Assembly: GCA_022813625.1 (NCBI GenBank)
Contig: JAKLMB010000003.1
Location: forward strand, 372,001 to 436,000
Reading direction: 5' to 3'
DNA length: 64,000 nt
Source of the DNA: Aaosphaeria pasadenensis
Taxonomy: Eukaryota > Ascomycota > Dothideomycetes > Pleosporales
Shown here one piece after another: positions 21,604-34,099 of this stretch. Positions within the stretch are counted from its first letter, which is position 1. Every line of letters begins with the position of its first letter. The translations under genes were made by a program, and so were the position numbers. The notes under the pieces were generated by a model. The model saw nothing but the letters and a program-made list of their open reading frames with translations, made no database searches and was not told where the DNA came from.

Positions 21604-24600
21604 TTATTTCCACCCGCTCAAGCCTGCCCACGGATCATTTCCACCCTGCTGCTGTTGCTGTTGCTGCTGGGGATGGCTCTGCGACCCAGGGCGATGCGCA
21701 CTCGCGTAGCCGCCGGGACCAGAGGGGTACGGGTTGGCGTACTGGCCGTAGTCGCCCTGGGACGGCGGAGGGCCTGGGGGAGGCGGAGGCGGTACGTAGC
21801 CCTGTGGCAGGAATGTGTTGCCGTGTTGGGGTTGTTGCTGTTGGGGTGGTGCAGGGCTGCTGTATTGTTGGCTTGGGTGTGGGTTCCATGCCTGGTGTTG
21901 TGTGTTTTGCGGTGGGGAGAAGTACTGCTGGTGAGGGGGCGGGGAGACGGGGTTGTTGCCGAATGTTGTAGGGTTGTATTGTTGTTGCTGTTGCTGGGAG
22001 TAGTGCGATGAGGTGGTTTGGTATGAGTCTCTGCGGGGTGGGGGCTGGGAGTGGTGTTGGTTGTAGCCATTCGAGGATTGTTGCTGCTGGAAGGATTGGG
22101 GTGGAGACATATATGGAGGCTGATGCTGCGAGGCGCTGCTGTATCGAGGTGTGATGGGTGGTGAGGCGGATGGGTTATATGCTGGGTGTGCTTGCTGCAT
22201 GGTTTGTGCAGAAAGTGGCGATGGCACGCTCTTTTTACGGCCACCCACAGGGGATCCTGACGGTTCCATGGACATACGCTCCATAAGATCCTTCAACCGC
22301 TGTTGCTCTTGATCGGCACCTTGAGATTTGCTTTGCTCGATCCTCGACAGAAGCTGCCCACCTTCCGAGCGACGGTTGTTGACGAAAGTCTCTACATTTT
22401 TGTGGAGGCTTGAAACCGTCTCTTTCATCTCTGAGTAGAATCCTTGTGCACGCATGAGACCGGCAATCAAGTCGTTAAAGGACTGGTAGACACGGCGATA
22501 CTTCGTCATAACCGTATTCCTTTGTCTCGAGAACGACTCATACTTGGTCTGCTCTGAGCGGACACGCTTGTCTTTCAGCAGGTCTGAATAGTTACGTGTA
22601 AGTTCCTTCAGCAGCGATGCCTGTTTGTGGTTGGCCTGTGTGATGCGATTCTGATGGCCGCGGAATTTCTCGAGCTCAGCCTTGAACAGCTGGTTCTCCT
22701 GATTTGCAATGGCTTTCTTGTTCAATATAAGAACATTGGAGATGTCGTCGGAATGAACCTAGCATAGTGATCAGCGAATTAACTTTCGAAGTTTGCTGCA
22801 TTAGGCGACCTACCTTGTCCTTGAGATCCTTCAGTACCTGCGCTCGCTCCCTCTTGATGAGGTTCAACTTCCGCAGCACGTCCTCAACACTTGCGATTTG
22901 ATCAGATACACTTGGCCCATCAATGAAATCTTCATCGAGAAGATTGCCCTCAGCCGGTCGCGGACTCTTGCCCTTGCTAGCTCCAGCCTTGATCATCGCA
23001 CGCTGGTACAAGACGTCTGCTTCATCCGTCTCGCCAGCCGACCGCATCTCATCGAAGTCTGATTCATACTGTCGGAAAGTGCTGTAGAGCTGCGCGTCAC
23101 TAGTACTGGCCTCCTCGACGGCACCACGGTAATTTCGGATGTCGTTGCGAAGGGTCGATGTGAGTCGTGAGCTGGGTTGTTGCGTCCATTCACCCCCGTA
23201 TTTCGACCTCATCTTCTCGCATACGCTTTCCTCCATGTCCAATTGCTTCATACACGCATCCAACGTCGACGAAATTTCTGATTTGTCGGCATTGAGCTGA
23301 TCGAATGCACTGGGGAACGGCGCGTGACCTGCCAATTCTTCGCACCACTTTCGGAAGTCATCGTCGACCACTGGCTCCTGATCCATGCCTCCCTTGAGGA
23401 TGTTCAAGCTGTCTGGGAGTTTGAGATAGTCGAGACTGGCAGCCATTTCGTCGTCAGCAACCTCGGCCTTTTCGCTCTCAGCACGGATCAGTTTGGCCTT
23501 CTCCTCATCGTACAAGCTAGCTTGCTCCGTAACTGCCATGGGTACAATCTTCTGGAAGATATCCGGACCGATGATGCGCTGGATATCCTGCCCCTGATAT
23601 AACTCGCTCACGGGTATCGCTTTCGCCGCTGGAAGCTTTGGTATAGGGCTCAGAGAAGCTTCATTGGGGATGCCCTGGTGGTAGATGAAGTCGTTATCCT
23701 TCATGAATTCGGCCAGTTTCTCCTGAATGTTTGTAACATGCTTCTTGGTCATCTCGGATAGAATAGTTCCAGTCTCGCTGGTCAGGTTCGAATTGGTGGG
23801 TACAGACGATGGGAAGGCGTTCGATATCCTGTTTGCATCCCGCGCATTTGTCTCCGCCACTTGCAGACGTGCAATGGCTACACCGTGAGAGTTTGCGTCG
23901 TCGTCTGCAAGCGCCTGGTAGTATTGCGCCAAAGAAGACATGTAGTTGGCTTTGATCTGAGGAATAATTAGTAATTGACCCCAGCTTGGAGGGATTCCGA
24001 CCTACCTGGCAGACCAACAGCCAGACCTTCTCAAACACAGCCTTTCCAACATTCTCCTGCGCGCCGTCCGCTGCTTGCGTATACAGAAATGACGCCTGGC
24101 TCGCCAATTTGGCCAAGAGACCAACCTTCTTGCCGTCCGCGATCTGCTTCTCGAGGAACACCTCCTGACCCTGTGCAAGCATGACCGCTATCAATGTTTT
24201 AACGGTCTCCCGACTCAGATCTGCAGATGGCGCATGTAGGAAGTTCTCGTTGATGTATGTGAACATGCCCGCGGACGCCTGGAAGGAATGGTACGCCGTC
24301 TTCAGTCCAATGTCCTCGTGCCTGTTTTGATGCGCGGCATGGCATGACAACACGGCCGATATATTAAAGATAATCGACGCTTTCTCGTACGCTAGCGAGT
24401 ACTGTGAGGTGGGTTTATGTGTGAAGGCATCGAACCTGTGTCTTTGTCAGTCCTAGATCTCTCCACCTGTTATTCATTCCCGCACGCTCTCCAATTGAAA
24501 CAAGCTGCGGATCACTTCCAGGCAGTGTACGTACCATGTAAAACTAATCTTGATGTGATTTTCATCAACCGGAAACCTCAGGTCCAGTAATTCCAGTTGT

Positions 24601-24815
24601 CCATAATATCTGTACAGGAGATCTCTTCCTGAAGCACTGTCACTTCCGGCACCCCGCATGTCCTGTCTCAACCGATTCAAGGTCGCGCATTCCTCAGTAT
24701 AGCGCTCCGGGTCGTCGCCATAGGTCGCACGGATGTAGGATTTGAGGGGAGCTATCCAGTCGATCTCGTTGGTCTGCTTGAGCGGGCAGGATATCATGGG
24801 TATTTGGTTCGCCAT
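21604..24815 (-). CDS. BRO1: BRO1-domain ESCRT-associated protein (Bro1/Alix)
   Basis: Four exons on the minus strand: 24535-24815, 24006-24435, 22814-23956 and 21604-22758, introns of 99, 49 and 55 bp, 1,002 residues. The N-terminus (ISCPLKQTNEIDWIAPLKSYI) and the following helices (YEKASIIFNISAVLSCHAA, GMFTYINENFL, KVWLLVCQIKANYMSSLAQYY) are the BRO1 domain, roughly residues 1-390, which binds ESCRT-III Snf7. A V-shaped coiled-coil middle (about 390-760) follows, then a Pro/Gln/Tyr-rich tail of some 200 residues with poly-Gln. Known role: endosomal sorting of ubiquitinated cargo, recruiting the deubiquitinase Doa4 in yeast; in filamentous fungi BRO1-domain proteins also feed pH signalling. 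The shorter PalC paralogue is excluded by the long V domain and tail. Confidence 0.93.
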
Positions 24816-26287
24816 AGCTGCGGGGTGGAGGCAGCAGCGGGTGAGAGTCGTTGGGCGGCAGACGTGCTGGCAACGGAGGATGCGCGAATTTATGAGGGGG
24901 CCGTTCTGATCCTGAAGGCAATCGCGTTGCGGTGGGAATGGATAGCGAGGGGATTGTTCGAGCTGTCAGCAATTGGGAGCTGCAAGCGGTGAGGTGGGTC
25001 GGGATGTCTCTCGAGACCTGCGTTGTTGACGTTGCGGCGTGGGAAGCTCGTGGAGTGATCCCAGGGCGCGGAATAAGCGAACGAGATCTTGATTTGAGAT
25101 CCTGCGGGCCTTGTGTATGTTGTTACAGCTGTCACTTTTGCGTACTTCACATCGACCTGCAGGTTGGAGATGACGTTGCAGGACTGATGTGGCTGCTAGC
25201 TGTTCACCGACCGAGGGTTGTCGCGGGAGCGTGCATGAGGTCGCGAGGGGGTTATATGGTCTGACAGAGGGATTAGATATAGGTAGGGAGGTTGTTGTTT
25301 GTATGCGGCGCAATGTCCGTTTCGTGGAAGAGCGTTGAGAGAGTATATAGGGCGACGACGACGACGAGTGCGTGCCCTTAGGAGAGGTGTAGTTAGGTGT
25401 AGGTGTAGTTACCTTAGTAGTCGGAGGGTGGGGCAACCTTATGGCGGTTCGCCGAATCCCAATAACAATTACGAGTGATGACTTGGAATCTGCAAGGCAC
25501 CGCGACTCATGCCATACATATCATATCATGATGAAAACGATGGAGCGACTGGGCATCACGCTGCATAATGAATAAAATATTTCACGATGGTGACGCTTCA
25601 CTTCTACCTCACTAGTAGGCAATTAACCCATCTATCTATCAACGTCTCCTTTTCACAACCGCGCGAGTATCACGCACATTTATCTTCCCTCTCCCATCTC
25701 GCACTGGTCACGAATCGATAAAACTTTAGAGGCATTGCGAAGGGTGACCCCGGGCCTGCAGTGGGCGCATAACCAGTCAGGGAGTCGGACGCCTCTCGAG
25801 GCTTGTCTAAGCGCTGAGCGACAAGCAGGGTGATGGAGAAGCATGAATCATCTATCGGTAGTGTTAACGCTTAGAAGGCTTCGGAACAGTACAAGCGAAT
25901 GGATCTGCTTTAGATCGCGGCTTGATGTTTACGCAGGGCCGTGGCGTCCAAATATGCAGTCGCTGTAATCACTTATACTGACTTGCATCCCAAGTCCAAA
26001 CAGCCAGGGCGAATACATACCAGCAATGCACGGGCGAGACAACATCTAAAATGACGTACGTGGATGTGTATGGAATATACCAGTGTCATGGGTTCATCAT
26101 TATCTCTAAAATACATTCTCTACTTGGGTCAACGCCTAAAAATGCCCAAGGTCTTTTCCAAAAGACCTTTTTCGATGCGCCAGGTTTTGTCGAGATTGTT
26201 GGATATTGTACAGATGTGACAGGAGATGTGTGATTGTACAGTACAATACGACCAAGGAAAACAAATTTTTGCTTCAAATATGATCGC
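24816..26287. other. Intergenic: BRO1 promoter and MDJ1 3' region
   Basis: 1.5 kb without recognisable coding sequence. It carries a 22-bp palindrome (26148-26169) downstream of MDJ1. The first 600 bp presumably hold the BRO1 promoter. Confidence 0.5.
26148..26169. repeat. 22-bp inverted repeat in MDJ1 3' region
   Basis: AAGGTCTTTT and AAAAGACCTT are perfect 10-bp inverted arms separated by CC. It lies about 120 bp beyond the MDJ1 stop, probably within the 3' UTR. It could form a hairpin in RNA; any role in 3' end formation is a guess. Confidence 0.9.
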
Positions 26288-27916
26288 TCATGATCCAGAT
26301 CCGGATGCTTTCTTCGGCTCGTTGTCCTTCTTGTTATCGTCATTTTCGTTGTTTTTGTGTTGTCCAGTGATGTTATGCCATGCAGACTTTAGGAAGCCTT
26401 CATTCTTGTGAGAGTCGGGGTTTCCGTCCTTTTGCTGTCCAAGGTTCATGATGCGTTTTGCCGTCTTGTCGTTCATTTCGTCGGCGAGCATTTCGAGGAT
26501 TGTGCGCTGATTGGCACTGAGATACTTGGGCATCTGCACCTTGAACTCAACCTTCATATCACCCTTTGCGTTTCTACGCCCGCTGAGAACCTTCATTCCC
26601 ATTCCAGAGAGCGTGATTCGGTCGCCGGTACCTGAACCGGTAGGCACCTTGACCTTGATCTCACCGTCCAGCGTGGGGATGTTGACCTCACCTCCAAGCA
26701 CAGCGGTGGTCAAAGGTATCGTGGCCGTATGTAAGATGTCGTTGCCTGCCCGCTTGAACTTGGGATCGGTCGCGACGCGGATAAGTACGAAGAGGTCTCC
26801 CTTTGCACCTCTGGCGTTCGACGATGTGGCTTGTCCTGTAAGGGGAGAATCTCCCTCACCACTGACGCGGAGCCGCATGCCGTCTTCCACTCCGCCTGGG
26901 ATATCCACGGTTATCGTCTTCCTCTCCTGCACCGCGCCGTTTCCGTGACAGGTGCCGCAAGACGACCCTCGCGGTATCGAAACACCCGATCCACCACAGG
27001 AAGAACAAGTCGCTTGCATATGGAATCCTCCCATCGATGTCACTCGGGTACCTGTTCCACCGCAGCTCTTACACTCCGACCTCGTCGCACCCTTCTTCAA
27101 CCCGCTTCCGGTACAGGTCTTGCACTCGACCAACGGGTTGATGTGGATATCTTTGCTCACACCCTTGGCGGCGTCCATGAAGGAAATGTTGGTCTGCACC
27201 TCGATGTTATCTCCGACGAGAACCTCCTCCTGGAATGGATTTCCCCGGGCTCCCCGTCCCCGTCGACCACCACCTCCAAACGCATTGAACAAATCTTCAA
27301 AATTGATATCACCCTGGAAACCTCCGCCAAAACCACCCTGAGCCCCGCCCCCACCAAACCCGCCAAATCCACCGAACCCTGCAAATGGGTTTCCGCCTCC
27401 AGGACTGCCGGCACCGGGCCCGGCTCCAGGGTTGAATCCGCCGTTCGAGTCGAAGGCGGCGGCGCCGTATGAATCATAAGCCTTCTTCTTGTCGGCATCG
27501 GAAAGTAGCTCGTATGCGGTTTGTGCGGCGGCGAATCTCTCCTTGGCGGATGCATCTTTGTTGGTATCCGGATGGTATTTCTTCGCCATGCCGTAGTATG
27601 CCTTCTTGATTTCACCTGCAGATGCATTCTTGTTCACTCCGAGGGTAGCGTAGGGGTCCGCGACAGCCGAGGACGTTGCCGTTGCGTGGAATAACTATCA
27701 CAATCCATATTAGCACAAGCCAATGCAGATGAAATTGAGTATACTCACTCTTGCTTGCGGGCCATATTGGGATTGTTGGAAAGGTGTAGTACTAGGAGTC
27801 GGTCTGGTTCGTTGCGCTTTCGACGATAAGACCCTCCGCTGGCAGCGTTGGGTGACGGAGACCAGACGGGCGGTGTTGACTACCTTGAGAGGCAGCGCGG
27901 GAGCAGCGAAGCTCAT
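26288..27916 (-). CDS. MDJ1: Mitochondrial DnaJ (Hsp40) co-chaperone Mdj1
   Basis: Two exons on the minus strand, 27749-27916 and 26288-27694, 54-bp intron with GTGAGT donor, 524 residues (yeast 511). The first exon encodes an Arg/Ser-rich, acid-poor presequence (for example LVSVTQRCQRRVLSSKAQRT). The J domain follows, with DPYATLGVNKNASAGEIKKA and HPD at about 97-99. Next come a Gly/Phe-rich linker and four zinc-binding CxxCxGxG repeats (CKTCTGSG, CKSCGGTG, CSSCGGSG, CGTCHGNG), then the C-terminal substrate-binding domains. Known role: partner of mitochondrial Hsp70 in matrix folding. The tail after about residue 480 is Lys/Asn/Asp-rich. Upstream in-frame ATGs exist, but the chosen one directly begins the presequence. 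Confidence 0.95.
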
Positions 27917-28696
27917 CTTGACGGTGTTTCGTGATGTCCAAAAATTGTGAGGAAACCTGGGGCGTTCCGAGGGAATTGCGATGGATGATGGAATCGTCGG
28001 AGCAGTTCCCGTAGAAAAATTTGATGGCCCATGCGTTCGCGGTAACACCGTCATTGGCCTCGGCACGCGTCTTCTGGTATTTTCTAGAGTTCGCCAGAAA
28101 GTTAAGCTCATGCGGGGACAGCGCCCCATGTAGCACAATATTTATGTCTGCTTGTGCAGCAGGACTATCTCATCCAGAGTATTTTGTTTTAGACAGTAAA
28201 TATTGGCCACTGTTGACGTCCGACACGCTGTGTAGTGGTGTTACATCCGGCTGTAAGGCTGGGGAAGGCTTCTGAGGCACAGCATTTCCAGGGGTTTATC
28301 ACGAAAGGTCTCACAAAGGGCCAACAAAGTTCAAAAAGTGCAAATCAAACTCGATGATGCTTGTGTAGATCAAAATATTCATTATGTATCATTGACAATG
28401 ATATGATTTGCATGGAGGAGCATGCAAGTCATCCCGCCTATTTCTTCATTTTGGGGGCCCTTCCCTGTGAATGTGTCATGCGACATAAATCCCTATTAGG
28501 TTGCTCATCTGTATTTCAAGATGGCGTTGACCTATCCGAAGCTGATAAAAATTCAAAGTGGTTTCCGAACTCCAACCCAATGCATATGCTTATTATCCCA
28601 GTATTGTAATCAAAATATTTCCGTAAGGTGCGTGGACCGGGGTATCGACGATAAGAACTCCGTGAAGTGCAGTGACAACGAGTGTATGTACCGAAA
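27917..28696. other. Intergenic: MDJ1 promoter and SAP30 3' region
   Basis: 780 bp with no recognisable coding exon or repeat. Confidence 0.5.
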
Positions 28697-29328
28697 TTAC
28701 TTGCGTGGTGTAAATCGTACCCGAAACTCCTTATCTTGTATAACGTTAGTACACAGTTGAGTAGTGTCGCGGATGAGAGCTTCCATACCCTGATTCTTGA
28801 CCTTGTACAGCATGTCGACGATCACGTCCGTTTCGCTGACGCCGAGGGCATTGAAGTTTTTCCGCACTGCCATAGCCAGTTGCTCTTTGGGAACTCTTCT
28901 CTTCGCTGTGGGTCGTGCCATTGTAGGGGAGTAACGTCCGATTCCGCTCCCAAGTACGACTTGGCTGAGGGGCTTCTTGAAGGCGGAAGGGGTATCGAGA
29001 CGATAGGTTCGGCGGAAGGAGTGGAGGAGGGCGATGTCTTGATCTTTCCAGGATATCTATGAACGAAGATGAACAGTTAGCGATGCACATTTGAGAGGTG
29101 TTCCCAAGCTTGTGTGCGACTCACTCCCGAATTGTTCTGTTCGCTGTGACTGTTGTTGGCGGCTGCGGTGTCGATAGCTGCAGAGGACACAACCTCTTTC
29201 AAATTACTTCCGTTGGTCACGTTGGATGTCCCATTGTTGCGACGACCGCGATTACCATTCCCCTGGCCAGCATGAAGCTTTTCTTTGAGGGATTGGGGGT
29301 CCTCGTGCGTGCGCTTTGCAGGAGGCAT
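28697..29328 (-). CDS. SAP30: SAP30-like Sin3-binding subunit of histone deacetylase complex
   Basis: Three exons on the minus strand: 29125-29328, 28789-29056 and 28697-28734, introns 68 and 54 bp, 169 residues. The N-terminal half is polar and Asn-rich. The second half carries the Sin3-binding domain: ISWKDQDIALLHSFRRTYRL, DTPSAFKKPLSQVVLGSGIG, then RRVPKEQLAMAVRKNFN and ETDVIVDMLYKVKNQ|DKEFRVRF. The second intron is 54 nt, a multiple of three without a stop, so the unspliced frame stays open and would insert 18 residues. The splice is favoured because it has a GTATGG donor, a perfect TACTAAC branch site and restores the family ending. Known role: stabilises the Rpd3-Sin3 complex at chromatin. 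Confidence 0.88.
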
Positions 29329-31511
29329 GGCGTGAGTAGACGAAGGGTGTGAAGGGGATGGAATCGAGTAATAGTAAGGGAAGAAGTAGAAAGACGTAAC
29401 CAAGCTGAAGGGTGGATAATGAAGAAGCGGGCTACATCCGTAGGGCCTTGAGATTGTCTACCACTCGTAATGGGGAGGAGTAGGAGGAGTAGAAGGAGGG
29501 TGAGGGTAATGGGAAGACTTTCGCTCGCTCGCACCGGCGCCGGGGCCACAACCAGCCAGTGACGTTTTCTCATTTCCCACCGATTCCCAGGGTCCAAAGG
29601 AAGTCAGACCTTAGTCATCCACACGTGCCGGCCCTGTCCTGTCACGTCTCCTCACTCATTTACGCGTTCCTGACCACGCACAACCTCTTCCCCTCCTCAA
29701 TCTGCTACCATCATCGTGAACATCTTCATCATCGCTTCGAGCATCGCCTAATTGCCATCTTCGTCCGTGATATCATGCTGCTGGATAAAACCTTGAGGGT
29801 TGCTGTCAGACGGTGAATATCATCAATTGACAATCACCATACAACCTGGCCATACACGCGCCGGACCGCTGATCTTAACCGATGGCGTGCGTGCAACCCC
29901 TCTTTGGCCGGTCCATGAGAATCTCGGCGCGATATGAACTGCAACCTATCCCGAGTTAAGGAAGAGAGCAATCATTGATCAGAAAAAGGATGCACTCGCT
30001 GGCAGAACGTGGAAGTTGCATACTCGAAAAGATACCAACAATAATGGGGTGTCGGCCGCTCTTGTACTTTGCAAGTGTGCGTCTTGCGGTTCGACCGAGC
30101 CGAGTTTCGGACAAACCTGCTCCTCTTAGTCAATTCTTGTTTGCAAACTACGTGCATTCATCCCAGCCGCTCTGCATATCTAGTATCTTTAGGTCGTCCG
30201 ACCATTCTCATTGCTTGGAAAATGCCTCGACTCTTGTGGACAGCAAGTTCAGCCGAGAATATGCAGAATAGCTTTGATGAAGGCTCAACATGCTTCTCTC
30301 CCATTGGCCAATTCCAAAGTCCAACATCAACTGTCTTTGTCTACCTATCGTCACCTCGACATTACCATAGGAGGGGCAGAGTCCTTGCAAAAGTGAAAGA
30401 AATTTGCCGATATAGACGGCACTATGAACAGCGTGACATTCTTTCAGGCCTTTATCCTGACCATAAAGGCTCTACGAATAACATTGTCCCGGTGTGCGTT
30501 GATTGTGACTTCGGTTCTTCCATAGCGATACACTCTCTAGTATGTTTGTGATGATGGGCATCTTGCTGTTGTCACATCAGATGCATAGCCGCTTGAACAT
30601 CTGTATGCGGCATACATATATCAAAGGTTGAATGCAATGTTATATGCCTTTGGCATAAAGACTGCAATGATGAATGAATCCATTATAAACGCTAATCAAC
30701 AGGCGAGACGCACTGCAAGAATGAGCAGTGAAAACACCAGCTCAAAGTGTGATGAGCTTTCTTCTTAGAAAGAGTTGTGGAAATACTTGATCCGATGTCA
30801 TTCACTGCGGTCAATAATAGCATGAAATCGGGGCTCATTACTATAGTGCCGTAGACAACCAGACTTCGTCCCGAATGCTAGATGTTGATACAATATCTAT
30901 TATCGACCTATACGGGGACCTAGCTTTGCGGTATCATATCAAATCTCCACCAAGCTTCACGACAGCCTATCCGGACTCACCGACTTTCTGGCTCTTGCTC
31001 GTTGGCACCAGTGATATCGGAGAACGACTTCACTAAGTGAGTCCTTAGGCAATTTATAAGTAGCGGATCTCACTCTTCGTTTTGTGACCTTCTCTTTATC
31101 ACTCAACTTCTTTTGAAGTTACAGAGTTCTACCCTTTTTCAGGCCTACGAGTATCACGAACAAACCTTACTGTTAGTCCTCATAATTGCAGACGTCCATC
31201 CCTCGCCTACCTCTCTCAGTCACCCTCTTTCTCGATCTCTCCATCCTGAACCTACCGTCGATAATAGTGCTCGGACTCATTTACCCTCATCTCAGTTAAC
31301 CGAGTTCTTACGCGTACCTTACTACTGCAGCCTCCATATCTTAAAGATCAGGCGCAAGAAATAGCGGTCCTCACCTTTCGTCCTAGGACTGATTGTCTAA
31401 TCATGGACAATCGTGGAGATCACCGCGGTGCTATAGTCACATACCAGATCTTGCACAGTGCCGGTACTACTCTGCCCCTACCCGCTGCACCCTTACCCCA
31501 AACTTGGAAGG
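29329..31511. promoter_or_regulatory. Region between divergent SAP30 and DUF6697-like genes
   Basis: 2.2 kb shared upstream region. Short ORFs (for example 30069-30551, TTG start) have no family features. It contains an 18-mer, GAATGCAATGTTATATGC (about 30630), also found near 13299. A 45-codon upstream ORF (31403-31540) overlaps the start of the next gene. Otherwise nothing recognisable. Confidence 0.5.
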
Positions 31512-31540
31512 ATGGTACTAACCATTACTCCAGAGACTAG
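31403..31540 (+). other. Upstream ORF overlapping the start of the DUF6697-like gene
   Basis: ATG at 31403, TAG at 31538-31540, 45 codons, in a different frame and overlapping the main ATG (31512) by 29 bp. If the mRNA starts upstream of 31403 it would reduce initiation at the main start. Whether it is transcribed is unknown. Confidence 0.4.
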
Positions 31541-33013
31541 CCCCAGACATACAATCGCTCCCATGACTTCTTCAGGTCATAACTTCACTCAGAGCGACGG
31601 CCCTAATGATAGTCCTCCAGCTCTTGTCGCCAACCTCAGTAATCGGATAGCAGATCTAGAGGATGAACAGAAAGACCTACGCTACGAACTCGAGGACCTA
31701 CGTGGTGAATTTCAGAACCTTTTTCGAACTGTTGGAAATAAGCAGGATGATATGGCCATCGTTCAGTACGATGACACACCTGGAACAGAGTCCCCTTTGT
31801 CTGGCAACATGGTTCGTGAAGTGAAGGATCGAGTCTTAGACGGACCCTCTGCCACCAAAGTGATCACTCATCTCAACCAAAATCCGGCCCAGTCCCTCAA
31901 TAACGACACTTCTACCAATGGAGCCGACGGCAACCGCACGTTCTTACCTCCTCATCTTCGTAAATTCAATGGCAGTGCCTCTGTCAACGAAACCACGAAC
32001 CAGAATATCCCGGTGCAGACAGAGCCACCAGTCCAAAAGTCCATTAATGCTCCCGACGTCGTAAGCTCAGGCAAGGGACCATGGATGCCACTTGCCGTCA
32101 CCAACATGCCGTCGCTCTCCGCCGACATCAAATCGAAGATCCCACCTCCGAAAGAGATGGTATCCTTCTCACTTGACTTCCTCCTCAACGAGTTCGGCGG
32201 CGAGATGTGGTCTCCAGGCCTCATGTTTGTCCCGCCCGTTCCGCCATCCCCATGCCTTCTCAAGAACCGGACCTACTACACGCTCTCCGCGACCCACGAA
32301 CCTTACCTCCCTCAAGCACCCGGCGAGAACGGAGCCAAGCTCACCGCCTTCTTCAACAAGAATCCCAACGAGTTTTACGATATGGACTCGCAAACTTCCT
32401 TCGACGAAGTCCCGTTGTTCGTCTGCCAGGCTCCATGGGCAGCACAGGAGAATCCAAGCAACAAGTCTCGATATATCTACATGGGACACTACTCCCAGAC
32501 GCGCTGGAGCGACAAGCTGGATTACGATCGCATGGTCGAGCACGTGCCTCTCGCAGTCAAGCAGTACTGGGCTCGGGAGCTGGCAGCTGCCGGTCGTCCG
32601 GAGTGGGTGACGGAAGCTCTTCGAGACCATTTCTTCCCCAAGCCGGTCTACGAGGGAGACTTACCGGTACCCGTCGTGGAGGGTAGCGTCGCCGTGGAAG
32701 AGCAGGAAAAACAAGATAAGCGGGTCAAGAACCATGTCGATAACTACATCAAGGAGCTGGCAGCCTGGAAGAAGGATGCTGACATGAGAACGAGATTGAT
32801 CAAGGAGGATTCTATTCTCCAAGCCTTCGACTCGGTAAGTGTCTCTTCCTTGATGAGCGGATATCCCATACTGACATTTTCTAGGCCGATGCCGACGACC
32901 CGCCAGCTCTCCGTCTCTGGTGGGAGTACCTCCAGTGCGTGAGCTGGGACACCCAATTCTACAGCGCCATCGTCCAGCTCCAGAGCCGCAACCGAAGCTA
33001 CGATCCCAAATGA
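31512..33013 (+). CDS. DUF6697-like fungal protein, function unknown
   Basis: Two exons, 31512-32834 and 32885-33013, 50-bp intron (GTAAGT...TTCTAG), 483 residues. The first ATG is 31512; an alternative at 31563 would remove 17 residues. The N-terminus is disordered with a short coiled coil (NRIADLEDEQKDLRYELEDL, about 52-71). From about residue 200 to 410 there is a conserved globular region with landmarks FGGEMWSPG, YYTLSATHEPYLPQAPG, ICQ-like FVCQAPWAAQ, SRYIYMGHYSQTRWSDKLDYD and HFFPKP. This matches what I remember of the fungal DUF6697 family; the name needs a profile search. The spliced C-terminus ends with DPPALRLWWEYLQCVSW. No enzyme motif is evident and no role can be assigned. Confidence 0.82.
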
Positions 33014-34099
33014 GCGGCCATCGCTCCGCCAACCTAAGGTCACATCTTCACTGATCAAGTTCACTTCTGAGTCTCGATCGACTTACCGGGATTCGGAATA
33101 TAAAAGTTTGCCATTTCTTCTTCCCTCTTCATATCTGGAAGATCATTTCACGGACATCACTGGCGATATTTCTTTATGCTTTTTACGTCACTACAGGGAA
33201 TTTTTCACATTTATCCAATCGGGGCTGGGTGATATTTCACATTCAACATCTTCAGACCATGGAGGATTTTCATGGTCTTCTTATCGAGAATGAAGATAAA
33301 TATCTGCCCTTCCTTCCCCTACTTTCTTCCTCATCTTCAATATATTTTCCAAGGGAACGGCATCTATCATGGTGCCTTTCTTTATATTTTACATTCTTCA
33401 TACCTTGCCTATCTAGTTATTTCAACAATATAAAGTTTCAATCACACATAATTGCCTTCTAAACTGACTCACTTAACAAACATAGTAGTAGATATAGTAG
33501 ATAGATTTTTATTTTAAGGGGTATATTTATCAGAGTCATTGACTAGCTAATATCATTCATCATGGTCGTTAGGGGATATCAAATGCTGGCTTCCAGTCGT
33601 TCGGCTGGGAGATACGTTTTTGAGTGGTTTTTTTCGATCGCGTTGGCCTTTCTTATGCAGTGTAGATTACATATTTGGTGTATGTGTTTTGGTAATGATG
33701 TTGATGTTGATGATGTGGTGGTGATATGGTGATGCTGGGATTTGAAGATAGGGAGTATCCTTTCGTATGCTTCGATCCGATCCGTTTCATATTCCCTTTG
33801 GTGCATAGAAGATGTTGCTCGGGAGTGGTAAGGATGTTGGTAGTGTAGTGATACGTGGAAGGGAAGATCGTGAGGCCTTGATGTGTTGCGTTGGGTCGGC
33901 TCTTGCTTTTGCTTCGTTATACTCCTCTATCGGAGATGAATGCTTTGTCGATGCTATTGGCAAAACATCTCTTCTTTGTCGGTGACCCTGGTGATGCATT
34001 CGGGATCCATGATGTGCGTCCAGATATTCATTTCATCTCAGTCTTTGAGACTCCACTCTCTTCATATCCCTCACTTACGATCCAAGCCTCGACCAACTC
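33014..34099. other. Intergenic between convergent genes
   Basis: Facing 3' ends of the DUF6697-like gene and the Zn2Cys6 gene. AT-rich around 33410-33560, with a short TGATGT run near 33690-33720. No coding evidence. Confidence 0.55.

Noticed and set aside
30069..30551. 160-codon plus-strand ORF
   Set aside because: Starts with TTG, random composition, no splice partner or motif.
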